Below, piece after piece: positions 1-7,842 of a stretch of 17,281 nt of DNA; within the stretch, counting starts at the first letter, position 1, and each line of letters opens with the position of its first letter. Below the pieces are notes generated by a model that saw nothing but the letters and a program-made list of their open reading frames with translations, searched no databases and had not been told where the DNA came from. The position numbers and the translations under genes are program-made. The DNA comes from Bacteroidetes bacterium UBA2364 (GTDB lineage: Bacteria > Bacteroidota > Rhodothermia > Rhodothermales > UBA2364): contig DDTM01000028.1 of the NCBI GenBank assembly GCA_002344075.1, positions 1 through 17,281 on the forward strand, read 5' to 3'.

Positions 1-71
1 TTATAGATCATTTGAGCAAAAAATATTAATACAATTAATGTATAAGTAATCGCTAGACCAAGGTGAAACAT
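1..71 (-). CDS. 5' end of a hydrophobic (membrane) protein, cut by window edge
   Basis: An ATG at 71-69 opens a frame that stays open to base 1. The 23 visible codons read M-F-H-L-G-L-A-I-T-Y-T-L-I-V-L-I-F-F-A-Q-M-I-Y, which has the composition of a first transmembrane helix. A stop lies in frame upstream at 92-90, so the start cannot be much earlier. It sits 70 bases after the last complete gene on the same strand, so it probably continues the operon. It is AT-rich like the flippase gene. No polymerase (Wzy) is present elsewhere in the window although a flippase is, so Wzy is a reasonable guess, but another membrane protein is equally possible. Too little is visible to assign a family. Confidence 0.5.
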   Translation of the reverse strand, partial: MFHLGLAITYTLIVLIFFAQMIY

Positions 72-141
72 ATTATAAAAATTATAAAACTACAAAATAT
101 GAATTAATTGCTTTTATCAATAGAAAACGATTTAAAGAAGT
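72..141. other. AT-rich intergenic stretch with a 9-bp tandem repeat
   Basis: This gap separates the last complete gene from the partial membrane-protein ORF. Bases 72-80 and 81-89 are identical copies of ATTATAAAA. On the minus strand this gives two TATAAT hexamers just before the ATG at 71. These look like -10 boxes, but I see no well-spaced -35 partner, and AT-rich sequence often produces such matches by chance. The second TATAAT lies too close to the ATG to serve it as a normal promoter. No terminator hairpin is evident, so read-through from the upstream genes is likely. Confidence 0.4.
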
Positions 142-1131
142 TCATGCCCCGGTCAGTATTTGATGGTAATGGTGGGCCATCCGAGACTGTTCTTCAATCG
201 TACAAAGTTGTTGCAGGTCGTTTTGCAAAAACGCCCGCGTCTGGCGGTACAATCCAGGTTTGAACTGGAGGTCCAGCCCATCTTCTATTTCCACTTTTTC
301 GATGGTGACAGTACCTTTCCGCCATAGGTGGAGTTGTTCCATTGGTCGGAAAATTAGCCGGTAGTTACGCGTCATGGCTTCAAGAGACCAACGTCCTGGC
401 GCATCCCAGTTAGCACAATAGCTAAACAAGACATTTTGATCGGTTTTTCCACTTCCAGTGAAAACAGCGCCTTGCGAATGCCAAGACAACGATCCGCCGG
501 TATAGCTTTTCATTTCGACGGGTTCGCCGGCCAGGTGAAACGCCAAATCAATAACATGACTGGAGTTGGCCAAGAGCCACGCATCAAAAACCTCTTTCGG
601 CTTGGGCAACCCCTCTATCGTGTGCCCCCATTCGGTGAACTCGAAGTGGCAGGAGGTAAGCCCGCCATCTTCTGCAATCATGGCTTTTGCCTGTTCGACC
701 GCGCTATAAAACCGCCGATTATACGCCACATAAACCGCAGCCCCCGTTCGTTCTGCAACCTCTTGCACGTTAGCAATTTCTTGGGCATTCAACCCTGCCG
801 GTTTTTCGGTTAGGATATGCCGGACGCCATATCGCATCAGTGCAATGGTATTGGCTGCCAAAGCTTCTACGGGTGTGGCCACAATCGCCGTATAAGGTAC
901 GTCCGGCTGTTGGCTTAAGAAATGGTCTAATCCGCCTACTTCAACCGAAATACCCGTTTTTTCCAGAAAGGCCGCAGCCGATTCTGCACGCCGCCCAATC
1001 ACAATGGGGCGAATACCCATCGCTGATAATACGGCAGCGTAATCAACGGCCATCGCACCTGCTCCGATGAGCCAGACCTTACCGATGGCAGACAAGTCTT
1101 CTTTGATAGATGTATTTAACGTATGACTCAC
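142..1131 (-). CDS. Gfo/Idh/MocA-family sugar oxidoreductase (second copy)
   Basis: A 329-residue NAD(P)-dependent oxidoreductase, presumably acting on a nucleotide sugar or sugar acid in the cytoplasm. The Rossmann nucleotide loop is G-A-G-A-M-A (residues 23-28), and the family E-K-P motif is at 109-111. The C-terminal half has the usual beta-sheet domain. The Asp of the common D-x-x-x-H catalytic motif seems absent: the segment reads A-N-S-S-H with H192. Gfo/Idh/MocA proteins commonly accompany nonulosonic-acid genes, but the substrate here is unknown. The start is GTG at 1131-1129, overlapping the TGA of the upstream glycosyltransferase gene by 4 bases, so translation is probably coupled. 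The next in-frame ATG falls inside the nucleotide loop and would destroy it, which supports GTG. A second, diverged family member lies on the other side of the glycosyltransferase. Confidence 0.85.
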   Translation of the reverse strand: MSHTLNTSIKEDLSAIGKVWLIGAGAMAVDYAAVLSAMGIRPIVIGRRAESAAAFLEKTGISVEVGGLDHFLSQQPDVPYTAIVATPVEALAANTIALMRYGVRHILTEKPAGLNAQEIANVQEVAERTGAAVYVAYNRRFYSAVEQAKAMIAEDGGLTSCHFEFTEWGHTIEGLPKPKEVFDAWLLANSSHVIDLAFHLAGEPVEMKSYTGGSLSWHSQGAVFTGSGKTDQNVLFSYCANWDAPGRWSLEAMTRNYRLIFRPMEQLHLWRKGTVTIEKVEIEDGLDLQFKPGLYRQTRAFLQNDLQQLCTIEEQSRMAHHYHQILTGA

Positions 1132-2147
1132 TTCAGTAACGGTTTTACAGTTATGCCCACTTGTCGGTATTGTTCATAAACCAATCGAATGGTCTTCTCA
1201 TGTTCTTTAGCCAACAGTTCTGCATAATCAAACTCGTAACCCACAATCGCCATCTTCTGTTCGGCAAACTTGTAGATATTCATCAATGCAGCCGAATAGA
1301 AGCCTATCACAGCAACTGGAAGCTCCTTCTGTTGGAGGATTTTGATTTCGATGGGAATATCCACCTCTACGTCAATGTCCATAATCTCGCCAATATCTTT
1401 CAGATTTTCCGCCACTTCCCTTCTATGCTTGATGTAAACACATCGCTTTTCGGGGTAAAGCGCTTTAAGAGACCTCAGCAACCCCAGATAATACGTTTTG
1501 GTCATGAAGGCGGACTCAATAAAATCAGAACCAACCACCCACACCTCATCTTCATTGATTGCTTTGGCGCTAAGTTCTTTTTTAGAATGTTCGTACTGGC
1601 AATCAATTTTATGATCTTGAGGAAGGACTTCAATATCGTAAGACGTGAAGAACGTCACGGAAGGTGGTTCGGTTAGATTAAAACCTAAATAGCGATACAA
1701 CTTATGGTCTTTTGATTCCCCTTTTAGCCGCTTTATGCGTTCCGGAATGACCCGTAAAACCGCATTTCCTTCATCTAAACTATATATTTTCTCGTGAGCG
1801 ATCGTGTTGTACAAATGTTTCATGTAGGCCTGCTCAAACTGGCTACAAATTACGCTTTGTACCTTTTTACCATTAAACGTTCGAGCAAAGGATAAATACC
1901 GCAGAACTGCAATTGCTTTTTCAAAAGGACGAATGAAAGGGGGCCATAACGGAATAAGATGAACCGCTTTCCATGTTTGCGTTTCCGCTTGTATTGCGCG
2001 AAAAAAACGATGCGTTGGTGTATCATCCGCCAAATAAAACAACACGAGAATCGTATTGGAACGCAACAACTTGAGTTGCGCCATACAGTCCAGCAAGGAA
2101 AAATAATGCCCGCCGGAGCTTACCATAGCAAGATGTGTGTGTGTCAC
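1128..2147 (-). CDS. GT52/polysialyltransferase-like glycosyltransferase, candidate nonulosonic-acid transferase
   Basis: A 339-residue protein with no membrane segment, resembling bacterial GT-B sialyltransferases of the GT52/GT38 type. These families transfer sugars from CMP donors and share a (D/E)(D/E)G motif, an HP-like motif and a serine pair near the C-terminus. Here D-E-G is at 125-127, K-H-R-R-E is at 240-244 with H241 (HR rather than HP), and F-Y-S-A-A-L is at 283-288 where the serine pair would be. It is the only glycosyltransferase in the window, and the operon makes a CMP-nonulosonate, so it is the natural candidate for using that donor. The start is uncertain: GTG at 2147 gives the length quoted, while ATG at 2126 (codon 8) would give M-V-S-S-G-G-H. 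Neither has a clear ribosome binding site. The family call rests on motifs and overall pattern; acceptor and linkage are unknown. Confidence 0.65.
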   Translation of the reverse strand: MTHTHLAMVSSGGHYFSLLDCMAQLKLLRSNTILVLFYLADDTPTHRFFRAIQAETQTWKAVHLIPLWPPFIRPFEKAIAVLRYLSFARTFNGKKVQSVICSQFEQAYMKHLYNTIAHEKIYSLDEGNAVLRVIPERIKRLKGESKDHKLYRYLGFNLTEPPSVTFFTSYDIEVLPQDHKIDCQYEHSKKELSAKAINEDEVWVVGSDFIESAFMTKTYYLGLLRSLKALYPEKRCVYIKHRREVAENLKDIGEIMDIDVEVDIPIEIKILQQKELPVAVIGFYSAALMNIYKFAEQKMAIVGYEFDYAELLAKEHEKTIRLVYEQYRQVGITVKPLLK

Positions 2148-2160
2148 GCTGGAGAATTGA

Positions 2161-3147
2161 TTACGTGATCGGGCAATAGTCGTGGTTCCACCCCATATGC
2201 GTCCTAAAGTGCGTCAGAAGTGTGCTGAGGAACTTTGCATGGGGGGGCAATGCTTCATCGTACGAAGGCAGGTCACAAGTACCAGTTTTCATCAGGTCTT
2301 GTACCACTAAATGGCTGAGTTGGCTTTGGTATGGAATTATGCAGGGGGCGGATTCTGGCTTCCAGCCGTCGTTTGCTTTTCCGGAAGCCTGCATTGGCTG
2401 CGCCACGCCTTCCGAAATGGTCATCCAGCGTTTGGTGGTGGTGATGCTCACATTGGATGCGAACGGCTCTTCCAAACAACTCAATGCCATTGAATTCCCA
2501 CGATCATCCGTAACACGAAGCGTTCCATTGACTTCAAAGAAACCTGCGCGCTTGCTCTCGAACGGCACGCCAGTCAATCCTTTGGCATCAATCTCGAACG
2601 TCTCGCTGCCCGTTATAAAACTGAACAAGTCTATAAAGTGTAGCCCGTTACAGGCTAATCCCCATTGTCCGCCCGTAACTTGGAGATGGATTGAGCGGTC
2701 ATGATCGGCTAAAATGGACTGTTTAAGTTGCTGATAAACCGGATATTGCCGACGCGGAAAATTGACGTAACCCGGAATACCCCGATGGTGCAATTCCGCT
2801 TTCACTTCTTCCAAGTCCTGAATCCGCTGGAACAACACTTTTTCGAACACCACAAACCGAGGCATCGTGTGCTGGAGCATCTGATCGAATGCCTGCCGCC
2901 GATGTTGGGCCGTTGTGGTAATGAAGGCAACATCTACGTGTGCTGGAAAAGCCGCCATATTCGTTACTAGATGGCAGTTCCCGACAAAGTCTGTGGTACT
3001 TGAAACTTGCTGAAAGCGCTCAATGGCCACCTGAAGCGATGCCTCAGACACATCATAAATCCAAATCTCGGCCTCCGGCAGATGCGCCAACGCCTGTAAG
3101 TGCCGGCTTCCGATTTGCCCTGCGCCAATTAATGCAATCCTGACCAT
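2161..3147 (-). CDS. Gfo/Idh/MocA-family sugar oxidoreductase (first copy, altered active site)
   Basis: A 328-residue protein with an N-terminal Rossmann fold: G-A-G-Q-I-G-S-R-H at residues 8-16. It belongs to the Gfo/Idh/MocA dehydrogenases, which oxidise or reduce sugars and nucleotide sugars with NAD(P). The usual E-K-P motif reads E-K-V (102-104), keeping the lysine but losing the proline. The usual D-x-x-x-H motif reads C-N-G-L-H with H170, so the catalytic Asp is missing. It may act on an unusual substrate or have lost redox activity. It lies 24 bases after the legC-like gene and 13 bases before the glycosyltransferase gene. A run of seven C on the coding strand (2241-2247 in the window) falls near the 3' end. 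ATG start, no obvious Shine-Dalgarno. Family sure, substrate unknown. Confidence 0.8.
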   Translation of the reverse strand: MVRIALIGAGQIGSRHLQALAHLPEAEIWIYDVSEASLQVAIERFQQVSSTTDFVGNCHLVTNMAAFPAHVDVAFITTTAQHRRQAFDQMLQHTMPRFVVFEKVLFQRIQDLEEVKAELHHRGIPGYVNFPRRQYPVYQQLKQSILADHDRSIHLQVTGGQWGLACNGLHFIDLFSFITGSETFEIDAKGLTGVPFESKRAGFFEVNGTLRVTDDRGNSMALSCLEEPFASNVSITTTKRWMTISEGVAQPMQASGKANDGWKPESAPCIIPYQSQLSHLVVQDLMKTGTCDLPSYDEALPPHAKFLSTLLTHFRTHMGWNHDYCPIT

Positions 3148-3171
3148 ATTTCGTGTGGTTAACCGATCTCG

Positions 3172-4308
3172 TTAAGATGCAAAAACTTCGCCGATGGTGC
3201 GAATTACGGTTTGCACTTCCTCATCTGTGATATTGGTCGAGCAAGGAATGCTCAGGCAGGTCTCGTAAATGGATTGAGACGTGTTGTTATGCTGAATAAA
3301 CAGGTCATCTTTGTACATCGGCAACTGATTCATCGGCACCCAAAACGGACGAGATTGGATTTTGTTGGCGTTCAGATGGGCTAAAACCTCTCGCTGACGT
3401 GCTGTTTTGATGGTAAACAGCCACTGATTGGGTTCGACGTTTTCTGTAATCTTTTGAAAACGGATATCGCCCACACCAGAAAGCCCATCGTAATAGGCTT
3501 GTGCAATTTCTTGTTTGCGTTGGATGAATCCGGGTAATTGCTCCATTTGCGCAACGCCAACCGCTGCAAGAACATTCACCAATCGGTAATTATACCCCGT
3601 TTCGTCGTGCATGTACTCGAAGGGATCAGACTTGGCCGTGGTCGTGATGTGTTTTGCACGTTTAGCCAAAGCCTGATCGTGCGTTACAATCATGCCGCCG
3701 CCACCGGTCGAGATGATTTTGTTTCCGTTGAAACTAAAGCACCCAAACAATCCCATCGAGCCTGCGTGTTTGTCTTTGTAATAAGACCCAAGCGCTTCGG
3801 TAGAGTCTTCCACAACGGGCAATGGATAACGGGAAACGATGTCCATAAACCGATCCATATCCACCATATTACCCAACACATGTACGGGCATAATAGCACC
3901 AATCCGCTTCCGATCTGCTTTCAGGTAAAGCGAGCCATTTTCTTGAAAGGTCTGTTCTGCCAGAAAAGATTCCAGCAAATCCAGATCCATTTGCCAGCTT
4001 TCTGCATCCACATCCATCAGAATCGGTTTGGCAAAACAGTACCGGATGCTGTTCACGGAAGCCACAAACGTGATATTCGGAACAATCACGTAATCTTCGG
4101 GCTGTACGCCTGCAAGCAACATGGAAATGTGCAGGGCGGATGTTCCGTTCACACACGCAACGGCATAAGGAACGCCGGTAAATTCGGCCAGCATTTGTTC
4201 AAAACGATCTACATAACTGCCAACGGAAGAAATCCAATTGGTGTCTAAGCAGTCTTTTACATATTGCCATTCATTTCCGGCAATATTGGGAACAGAGAGC
4301 GGTATCAT
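3172..4308 (-). CDS. legC: LegC-family sugar aminotransferase (DegT/DnrJ/EryC1)
   Basis: A 378-residue PLP enzyme of the DegT/DnrJ/EryC1 class. It opens with M-I-P-L-S-V-P-N-I, typical of the LegC family, which aminates C4 of a nucleotide-linked 4-keto-6-deoxy-GlcNAc in legionaminic-acid synthesis. The phosphate-binding N-G-T-S-A-L is at 54-59, the pyridine-contacting E-D is at 167-168, and the Schiff-base lysine is K197 in F-N-G-N-K-I-I-S followed by four glycines. Length is normal for the family. In characterised Leg loci the partner is LegB, a 4,6-dehydratase; here the neighbour 33 bases upstream is a different SDR, so the dehydratase must be elsewhere or the substrate differs. The symbol is a family label rather than proof that the product is legionaminic acid. 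Confidence 0.8.
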   Translation of the reverse strand: MIPLSVPNIAGNEWQYVKDCLDTNWISSVGSYVDRFEQMLAEFTGVPYAVACVNGTSALHISMLLAGVQPEDYVIVPNITFVASVNSIRYCFAKPILMDVDAESWQMDLDLLESFLAEQTFQENGSLYLKADRKRIGAIMPVHVLGNMVDMDRFMDIVSRYPLPVVEDSTEALGSYYKDKHAGSMGLFGCFSFNGNKIISTGGGGMIVTHDQALAKRAKHITTTAKSDPFEYMHDETGYNYRLVNVLAAVGVAQMEQLPGFIQRKQEIAQAYYDGLSGVGDIRFQKITENVEPNQWLFTIKTARQREVLAHLNANKIQSRPFWVPMNQLPMYKDDLFIQHNNTSQSIYETCLSIPCSTNITDEEVQTVIRTIGEVFAS

Positions 4309-4341
4309 GGTTGTGAAAGCAAATCGGAAAGGGAGAAAAAA

Positions 4342-5316
4342 TCAGATATTTCTGAATTTGGACGAGTACGGGTCATCAATAATCCCGGATTTCACGGTCT
4401 TGTAGATTTCCCGAATACCATCCGGAACCGTTTTGGTGATTTTGAAGCCCAAATCATGGGTGATTTTATCAAAGTTTACGCGGTAATCGCGCGGATCATC
4501 CAGTTGCTCAACGTAGCGAACCTGAATTTCCGGTGCTACTTTACCGATTTCTTCAATCAGCATCCCTTTCGTGTAGTTTTCTTCGGTGCTGCCCACATTG
4601 AAGACTTCGGCTTTAACCTTTTCGCGTGGTTGCCCCAGTACCAGCACACAAGCACCGGCCAAATCATCTACGTGGCAGTATGGGCGCCAAAACTGCTGTC
4701 CAAAAATGACGAGTTCTTTCCCAACCGCTACATCGCGTGTGAATTCATTCACGGTAAGATCGAAGCGGATGCGGCTTGAAAAACCGTACACAGTCGAGAA
4801 ACGCAGGGCAGTTGCGGCCATTTTGCTATCTTTACGGTCTTCCAGCAAGTACTTTTCGTAGGCCACTTTCAATTCGGCATAGAGCGAAACCGGACGAAGC
4901 TCTGAGTTTTCGTGCACAAACGAGCCGGGATCTTCCATTTTGCCATAATTGCTGCACGTGGAAGCAAATACAAACCGATCTACACCCGCTTCTTCGGCGG
5001 CTTCAAACAATAATTTGGAGCCCTCGCCATTCACTTCGCGGGCTTCATCCGCAAATTTCTTGCAGGCCGGATCGCCCACAATTGCGGCTAAGTGGCATAC
5101 GCCATCCATGCCTTGAACGGCTTTTTGCACATCCGCACGATCCCGAACATCGCCACGCTGAAACTCAAAATTAGGATGCATCAGGACGTCATACAGCGCG
5201 TCTCCGCCAAATTTAAGGGAATCAATCACCCGGACGTAATAGCCTTGGGCGAGTAATTGACGAACGAGTACGGAGCCAATATAACCAGCGCCGCCCGTAA
5301 CCAGAATCTTTTTCAT
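4342..5316 (-). CDS. Extended SDR, NAD-dependent sugar epimerase/dehydratase, substrate unknown
   Basis: A 324-residue member of the extended short-chain dehydrogenase family that modifies nucleotide sugars. The NAD-binding T-G-G-A-G-Y-I-G is at 7-14, the serine/threonine active-site stretch S-T-C-S-N-Y-G at 119-125, and the catalytic Y-x-x-x-K pair is Y146/K150. C121 and N123 sit where many epimerases have S-S-x-V-Y-G. The stretch L-A-A-I-V-G-D-P-A-C (77-86) is shared with a broad group of uncharacterised epimerase-like proteins in polysaccharide loci. It lacks the F-N-S-W-G-W stretch I associate with LegB, so I do not call it the missing 4,6-dehydratase. Its position directly before the LegC-like gene suggests that it prepares or finishes the same sugar. 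ATG start, 41 bases after neuA. Confidence 0.75.
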   Translation of the reverse strand: MKKILVTGGAGYIGSVLVRQLLAQGYYVRVIDSLKFGGDALYDVLMHPNFEFQRGDVRDRADVQKAVQGMDGVCHLAAIVGDPACKKFADEAREVNGEGSKLLFEAAEEAGVDRFVFASTCSNYGKMEDPGSFVHENSELRPVSLYAELKVAYEKYLLEDRKDSKMAATALRFSTVYGFSSRIRFDLTVNEFTRDVAVGKELVIFGQQFWRPYCHVDDLAGACVLVLGQPREKVKAEVFNVGSTEENYTKGMLIEEIGKVAPEIQVRYVEQLDDPRDYRVNFDKITHDLGFKITKTVPDGIREIYKTVKSGIIDDPYSSKFRNI

Positions 5317-5357
5317 AGTGTTTCGGATAATAATGGGGTTCTTGCTTGGTTGCCAGA

Positions 5358-6041
5358 CTAAATGAGCGCTTCCGCGATCTTCCAGTCAATCTCGTCATTG
5401 ATATCTACGTTCTGATCTTTTGACGTGATGAGGCAATACGAATTCTCGTCCATAAATACCCGTTTCTCCCGCAGCATTTGGGTAGAAACGATGTACAAAG
5501 ACCCCGTGATGAAGTAAAAATCGCCGTAGGATTGCCGGTTCGTTGTTTTGGAAAAATCCGTCAAGTAATGGGCGTGCCCTTCCTCGTCCAAACTCAGGCA
5601 ATCGAATGGATGCTGGATCACATCAGCCACCGCGATCAGGCTACGTTTACCTGTTTTTTCTAAAGTTCGAATGGCGCGATCCAAAAGCCCGATTTCCCGA
5701 ACCGGAGAAGTGGGCTGCATCAGCATCAAGTATTCAACTTGGGTTTGATACTGCGCCTCCAGCAAATCCAAGTGGTACAAGACCACATCAATGATTTTGG
5801 AGTCATCTTGTGCCAATTCGTCGGGGCGTTCGAAAGCCGTCAGCCCCATTGTTTGAGCCAACTCCAAAATATGCGGATCATCGGAGCTACAATGGATGCC
5901 ATCTACGTGCGTGGATTCTAGCGCCGCTTCAAACGTCCACTGCACCAATGGTTTTCCCTTCAGAACGCGCATGTTCTTATTCGGAACCCCTTTAGAGCCT
6001 GCCCGTGCAGGAACAAAAACAAGGTAACGAAGATGCTGCAT
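5358..6041 (-). CDS. neuA: NeuA/LegF-type CMP-nonulosonic acid synthetase
   Basis: A 227-residue cytidylyltransferase that activates an acidic keto-sugar with CTP, giving the CMP-sugar donor and pyrophosphate in the cytoplasm. The CTP-binding P-A-R-A-G-S-K-G-V-P-N-K-N is at 11-23, S-S-D-D at 52-55, and Q-P-T-S-P-V-R at 109-115. The tail N-V-D-I-N-D-E-I-D-W is the usual metal and substrate end motif. The pattern is that of NeuA/LegF/PtmB and not KdsB, whose N-terminus differs. Length is that of a single-domain NeuA. The ATG at 6041 shares its first base with the TGA of the KdnA-like gene (TGATG), so the two are probably translated together. This favours the KdnA-like enzyme working just before CMP activation. 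The exact acid (sialic, legionaminic or a derivative) is not determined. Confidence 0.88.
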   Translation of the reverse strand: MQHLRYLVFVPARAGSKGVPNKNMRVLKGKPLVQWTFEAALESTHVDGIHCSSDDPHILELAQTMGLTAFERPDELAQDDSKIIDVVLYHLDLLEAQYQTQVEYLMLMQPTSPVREIGLLDRAIRTLEKTGKRSLIAVADVIQHPFDCLSLDEEGHAHYLTDFSKTTNRQSYGDFYFITGSLYIVSTQMLREKRVFMDENSYCLITSKDQNVDINDEIDWKIAEALI

Positions 6042-7210
6042 CAGATTTTCCCCAAGATTTTAAGGACTTTCTCGCCGTATTGTTCACAGAACTCGTTGTC
6101 CCATTTTACCATGATGGGCAGGGCAACGGAGCGATCCATCAACTGTTCTGAAGCCTTCCAAGCACGTTTGTAAGAACGTTTGTATTTCTTAACGGTCGTC
6201 CAGATATGCCCCCAACGCGGTGCAAAGTGCCAATTATTGGCATCTGGGATGTTTTTCGTGCCCAATTTATTTTCGCCGAGTAAGCGAACCATTTTCTCGG
6301 CTTGCTTTTTGGTCTCGAAGTTGAAGATGATGGTATCGGCCAGCTCCCCTGCTTCGTCTGTAATGCGGCGGAACGTGATTTTGTCTGATGCGCGGAGAAT
6401 GGACTTGATCGTTGCTTTGTTCCGGCGGTTGGCGTCCACGATCGTGCTCAGTTTTTCCAATTGCGCCAATCCAACCGCACCTTGCATTTCGCTCATTCGG
6501 TAGTTAAAGCCATAGAAACGGGCGGTATCCAAACCACGCGGAACATCCGTGCGGCACTCGTGCCCGTGATCAATAAATTGGAAACTATCCCGGATCAGGT
6601 CTTCGTTACGGGAAATGATCATGCCGCCTTCGCCACAAGTGATCGTTTTCCCGAAGTCCAAGCTAAAAATTCCGGCATCGCCCAATAAACCGGTTGCCGT
6701 GCCGTTTAAACTTGCGCCGAGCGCTTCGCAAGCATCTTCGAGCACCAACAAATCATGCGCTTTGGCAATGGCATTGATTTGATCCATTTCCGCCGGGTTG
6801 CCTAGCATGTGTACCGGCACAATCATTTTGGTTTTCGGCGTGATGTGCTGTTCAATCAGGCTCGGATCCAAGTTATAGGTATCGTTGATGTCTAACACAA
6901 CAGGTGTGGCACCGCAGGCGAGAATAGCTTCGATGGTAGCCACAAAGGTGAAAGACTGGGTGATGACTTCGTCGCCGGGCTGGATGCCCATGGCTTTCAT
7001 GGCAACATATTGTGCAGAAGTGCCCGAAGAACAAGCCGCTGCACGTGGGGCATGATGCCATTTGGCAAATGCGTCTTCAAATTCCCGAACGCGAAACCGT
7101 CCTTTACGGAAGGCATCAAAACCATGTGCGAACAAAACGCCGCCGCTATGGTCAAAAATGTCATTTAAGGCGGCGCGCTCTTCTGCGCCAACTAATTCAA
7201 ATCCTGGCAT
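6041..7210 (-). CDS. kdnA: KdnA-like aminotransferase (8-amino-Kdo transaminase family, DegT fold)
   Basis: A 389-residue PLP aminotransferase of the DegT/DnrJ/EryC1 class. From memory it matches Shewanella KdnA, which puts an amino group on C8 of oxidised Kdo: both begin M-P-G-F-E-L, and both carry L-E-D-A-C and K-T-I-T-C-G-E-G-G. Visible sites are S-S-G-T-S-A (61-66, phosphate binding), E158-D159 (pyridine contact), K188 (Schiff base), and D-H-G-H (214-217), also present in KdnA. An iron-type dehydrogenase two genes upstream would be the counterpart of KdnB. Unlike the Kdn system, the CMP-synthetase that follows is NeuA-type, so the substrate could be a nonulosonic acid rather than Kdo. ATG start; a methyltransferase gene ends 28 bases before it. 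Family confident, substrate inferred. Confidence 0.75.
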   Translation of the reverse strand: MPGFELVGAEERAALNDIFDHSGGVLFAHGFDAFRKGRFRVREFEDAFAKWHHAPRAAACSSGTSAQYVAMKAMGIQPGDEVITQSFTFVATIEAILACGATPVVLDINDTYNLDPSLIEQHITPKTKMIVPVHMLGNPAEMDQINAIAKAHDLLVLEDACEALGASLNGTATGLLGDAGIFSLDFGKTITCGEGGMIISRNEDLIRDSFQFIDHGHECRTDVPRGLDTARFYGFNYRMSEMQGAVGLAQLEKLSTIVDANRRNKATIKSILRASDKITFRRITDEAGELADTIIFNFETKKQAEKMVRLLGENKLGTKNIPDANNWHFAPRWGHIWTTVKKYKRSYKRAWKASEQLMDRSVALPIMVKWDNEFCEQYGEKVLKILGKI

Positions 7211-7238
7211 GAGAGTATGGTTTTGGGATCAACAAATG

Positions 7239-7826
7239 CTATAACGCTTCCGCCATCAGCAGAAGGCAATCATCATTAGCAAGCAGTTTCGTGTGGATTT
7301 TAAAATGACGGCGAACGACGCTTTCTAAGGCATCGAAGCTCTTTACATAACCGATGGGGTTGGGCGGAATAAATAGACTGATGAGGACGTATTTTCCGCA
7401 CTTGGCCATATCCCCAATGACTTCGTCCCAATTCTCTAAGTAGGACAGCACCTCCATCGCCACAATTAAATCGTACGACGGAGCGCTTTTGAAGTAATCA
7501 GCTTTTGCCGCATGGAACGTAAGATGCGGATATTTAGCTTGGGCTTTGGCAACCGCCGTTTCGGAAATATCAATGCCCGTTACCTCGTTGTTCACCTTTT
7601 TCAGCAAGTGGGTAAACGTACCTTTCCCACAACCAAAATCCAAAATAGAGCCGAAGTTGTACTGAGACAATAAAGATAAAGACAATCGTTTGGTAAGATG
7701 GTTCAGATCATCTTGAAACCAACTATCGAAGTTTTCCAAGTTTTCTTGTTGGTACATTTCTTCAAATGCCCCGACGAAGGTCCGATTGTCTAAATCAAAG
7801 ACGTATTTATGATAGAGATTTGCCAT
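7239..7826 (-). CDS. Small class I SAM-dependent methyltransferase
   Basis: A 195-residue protein with a clear class I methyltransferase core. Motif I is I-L-D-F-G-C-G-K-G-T at 61-70, the acidic end of strand 2 is G-I-D-I-S at 84-88, and M-E-V-L-S-Y-L at 124-130 is the usual post-II segment. The first 55 residues are polar and probably cap the active site. No membrane segment is present. It lies between the two genes of the KdnB/KdnA-like pair, so it probably methylates the same sugar (an O- or N-methyl group) or an intermediate of it. I cannot tell the target from sequence. ATG start with no Shine-Dalgarno; a GC-rich hairpin lies in the 51-base gap before it. Other methyl acceptors are possible. 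Confidence 0.75.
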   Translation of the reverse strand: MANLYHKYVFDLDNRTFVGAFEEMYQQENLENFDSWFQDDLNHLTKRLSLSLLSQYNFGSILDFGCGKGTFTHLLKKVNNEVTGIDISETAVAKAQAKYPHLTFHAAKADYFKSAPSYDLIVAMEVLSYLENWDEVIGDMAKCGKYVLISLFIPPNPIGYVKSFDALESVVRRHFKIHTKLLANDDCLLLMAEAL

Positions 7827-7842
7827 AGGTTTATAGAATTAA

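Noticed and set aside
72..89. Paired TATAAT boxes as an internal promoter.
   Set aside because: They arise from a 9-bp tandem repeat in AT-rich DNA, have no suitable -35 element, and one is nearly touching the start codon.
2241..2247. A G7 run as a phase-variation tract in the first oxidoreductase gene.
   Set aside because: Seven bases is short, and slippage would affect only the last residues of the protein.
3538..4248. A 236-residue reading frame on the plus strand.
   Set aside because: It is opposite the legC-like gene, has a composition rich in His, Arg and Asn typical of an antisense frame, and no recognisable domain. The same applies to the other plus-strand frames.
4342..5316. The SDR as LegB.
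   Set aside because: The adjacency to legC is suggestive, but the sequence lacks the N-terminal stretch I associate with LegB and carries a different S-T-C-S-N-Y-G motif.
5358..6041. The cytidylyltransferase as KdsB, completing an 8-amino-Kdo pathway.
   Set aside because: The N-terminal motif P-A-R-A-G-S-K-G-V-P-N-K-N and Q-P-T-S-P-V-R are of the NeuA type; KdsB has a distinct P-A-R-x-x-S-x-R-L-P form.
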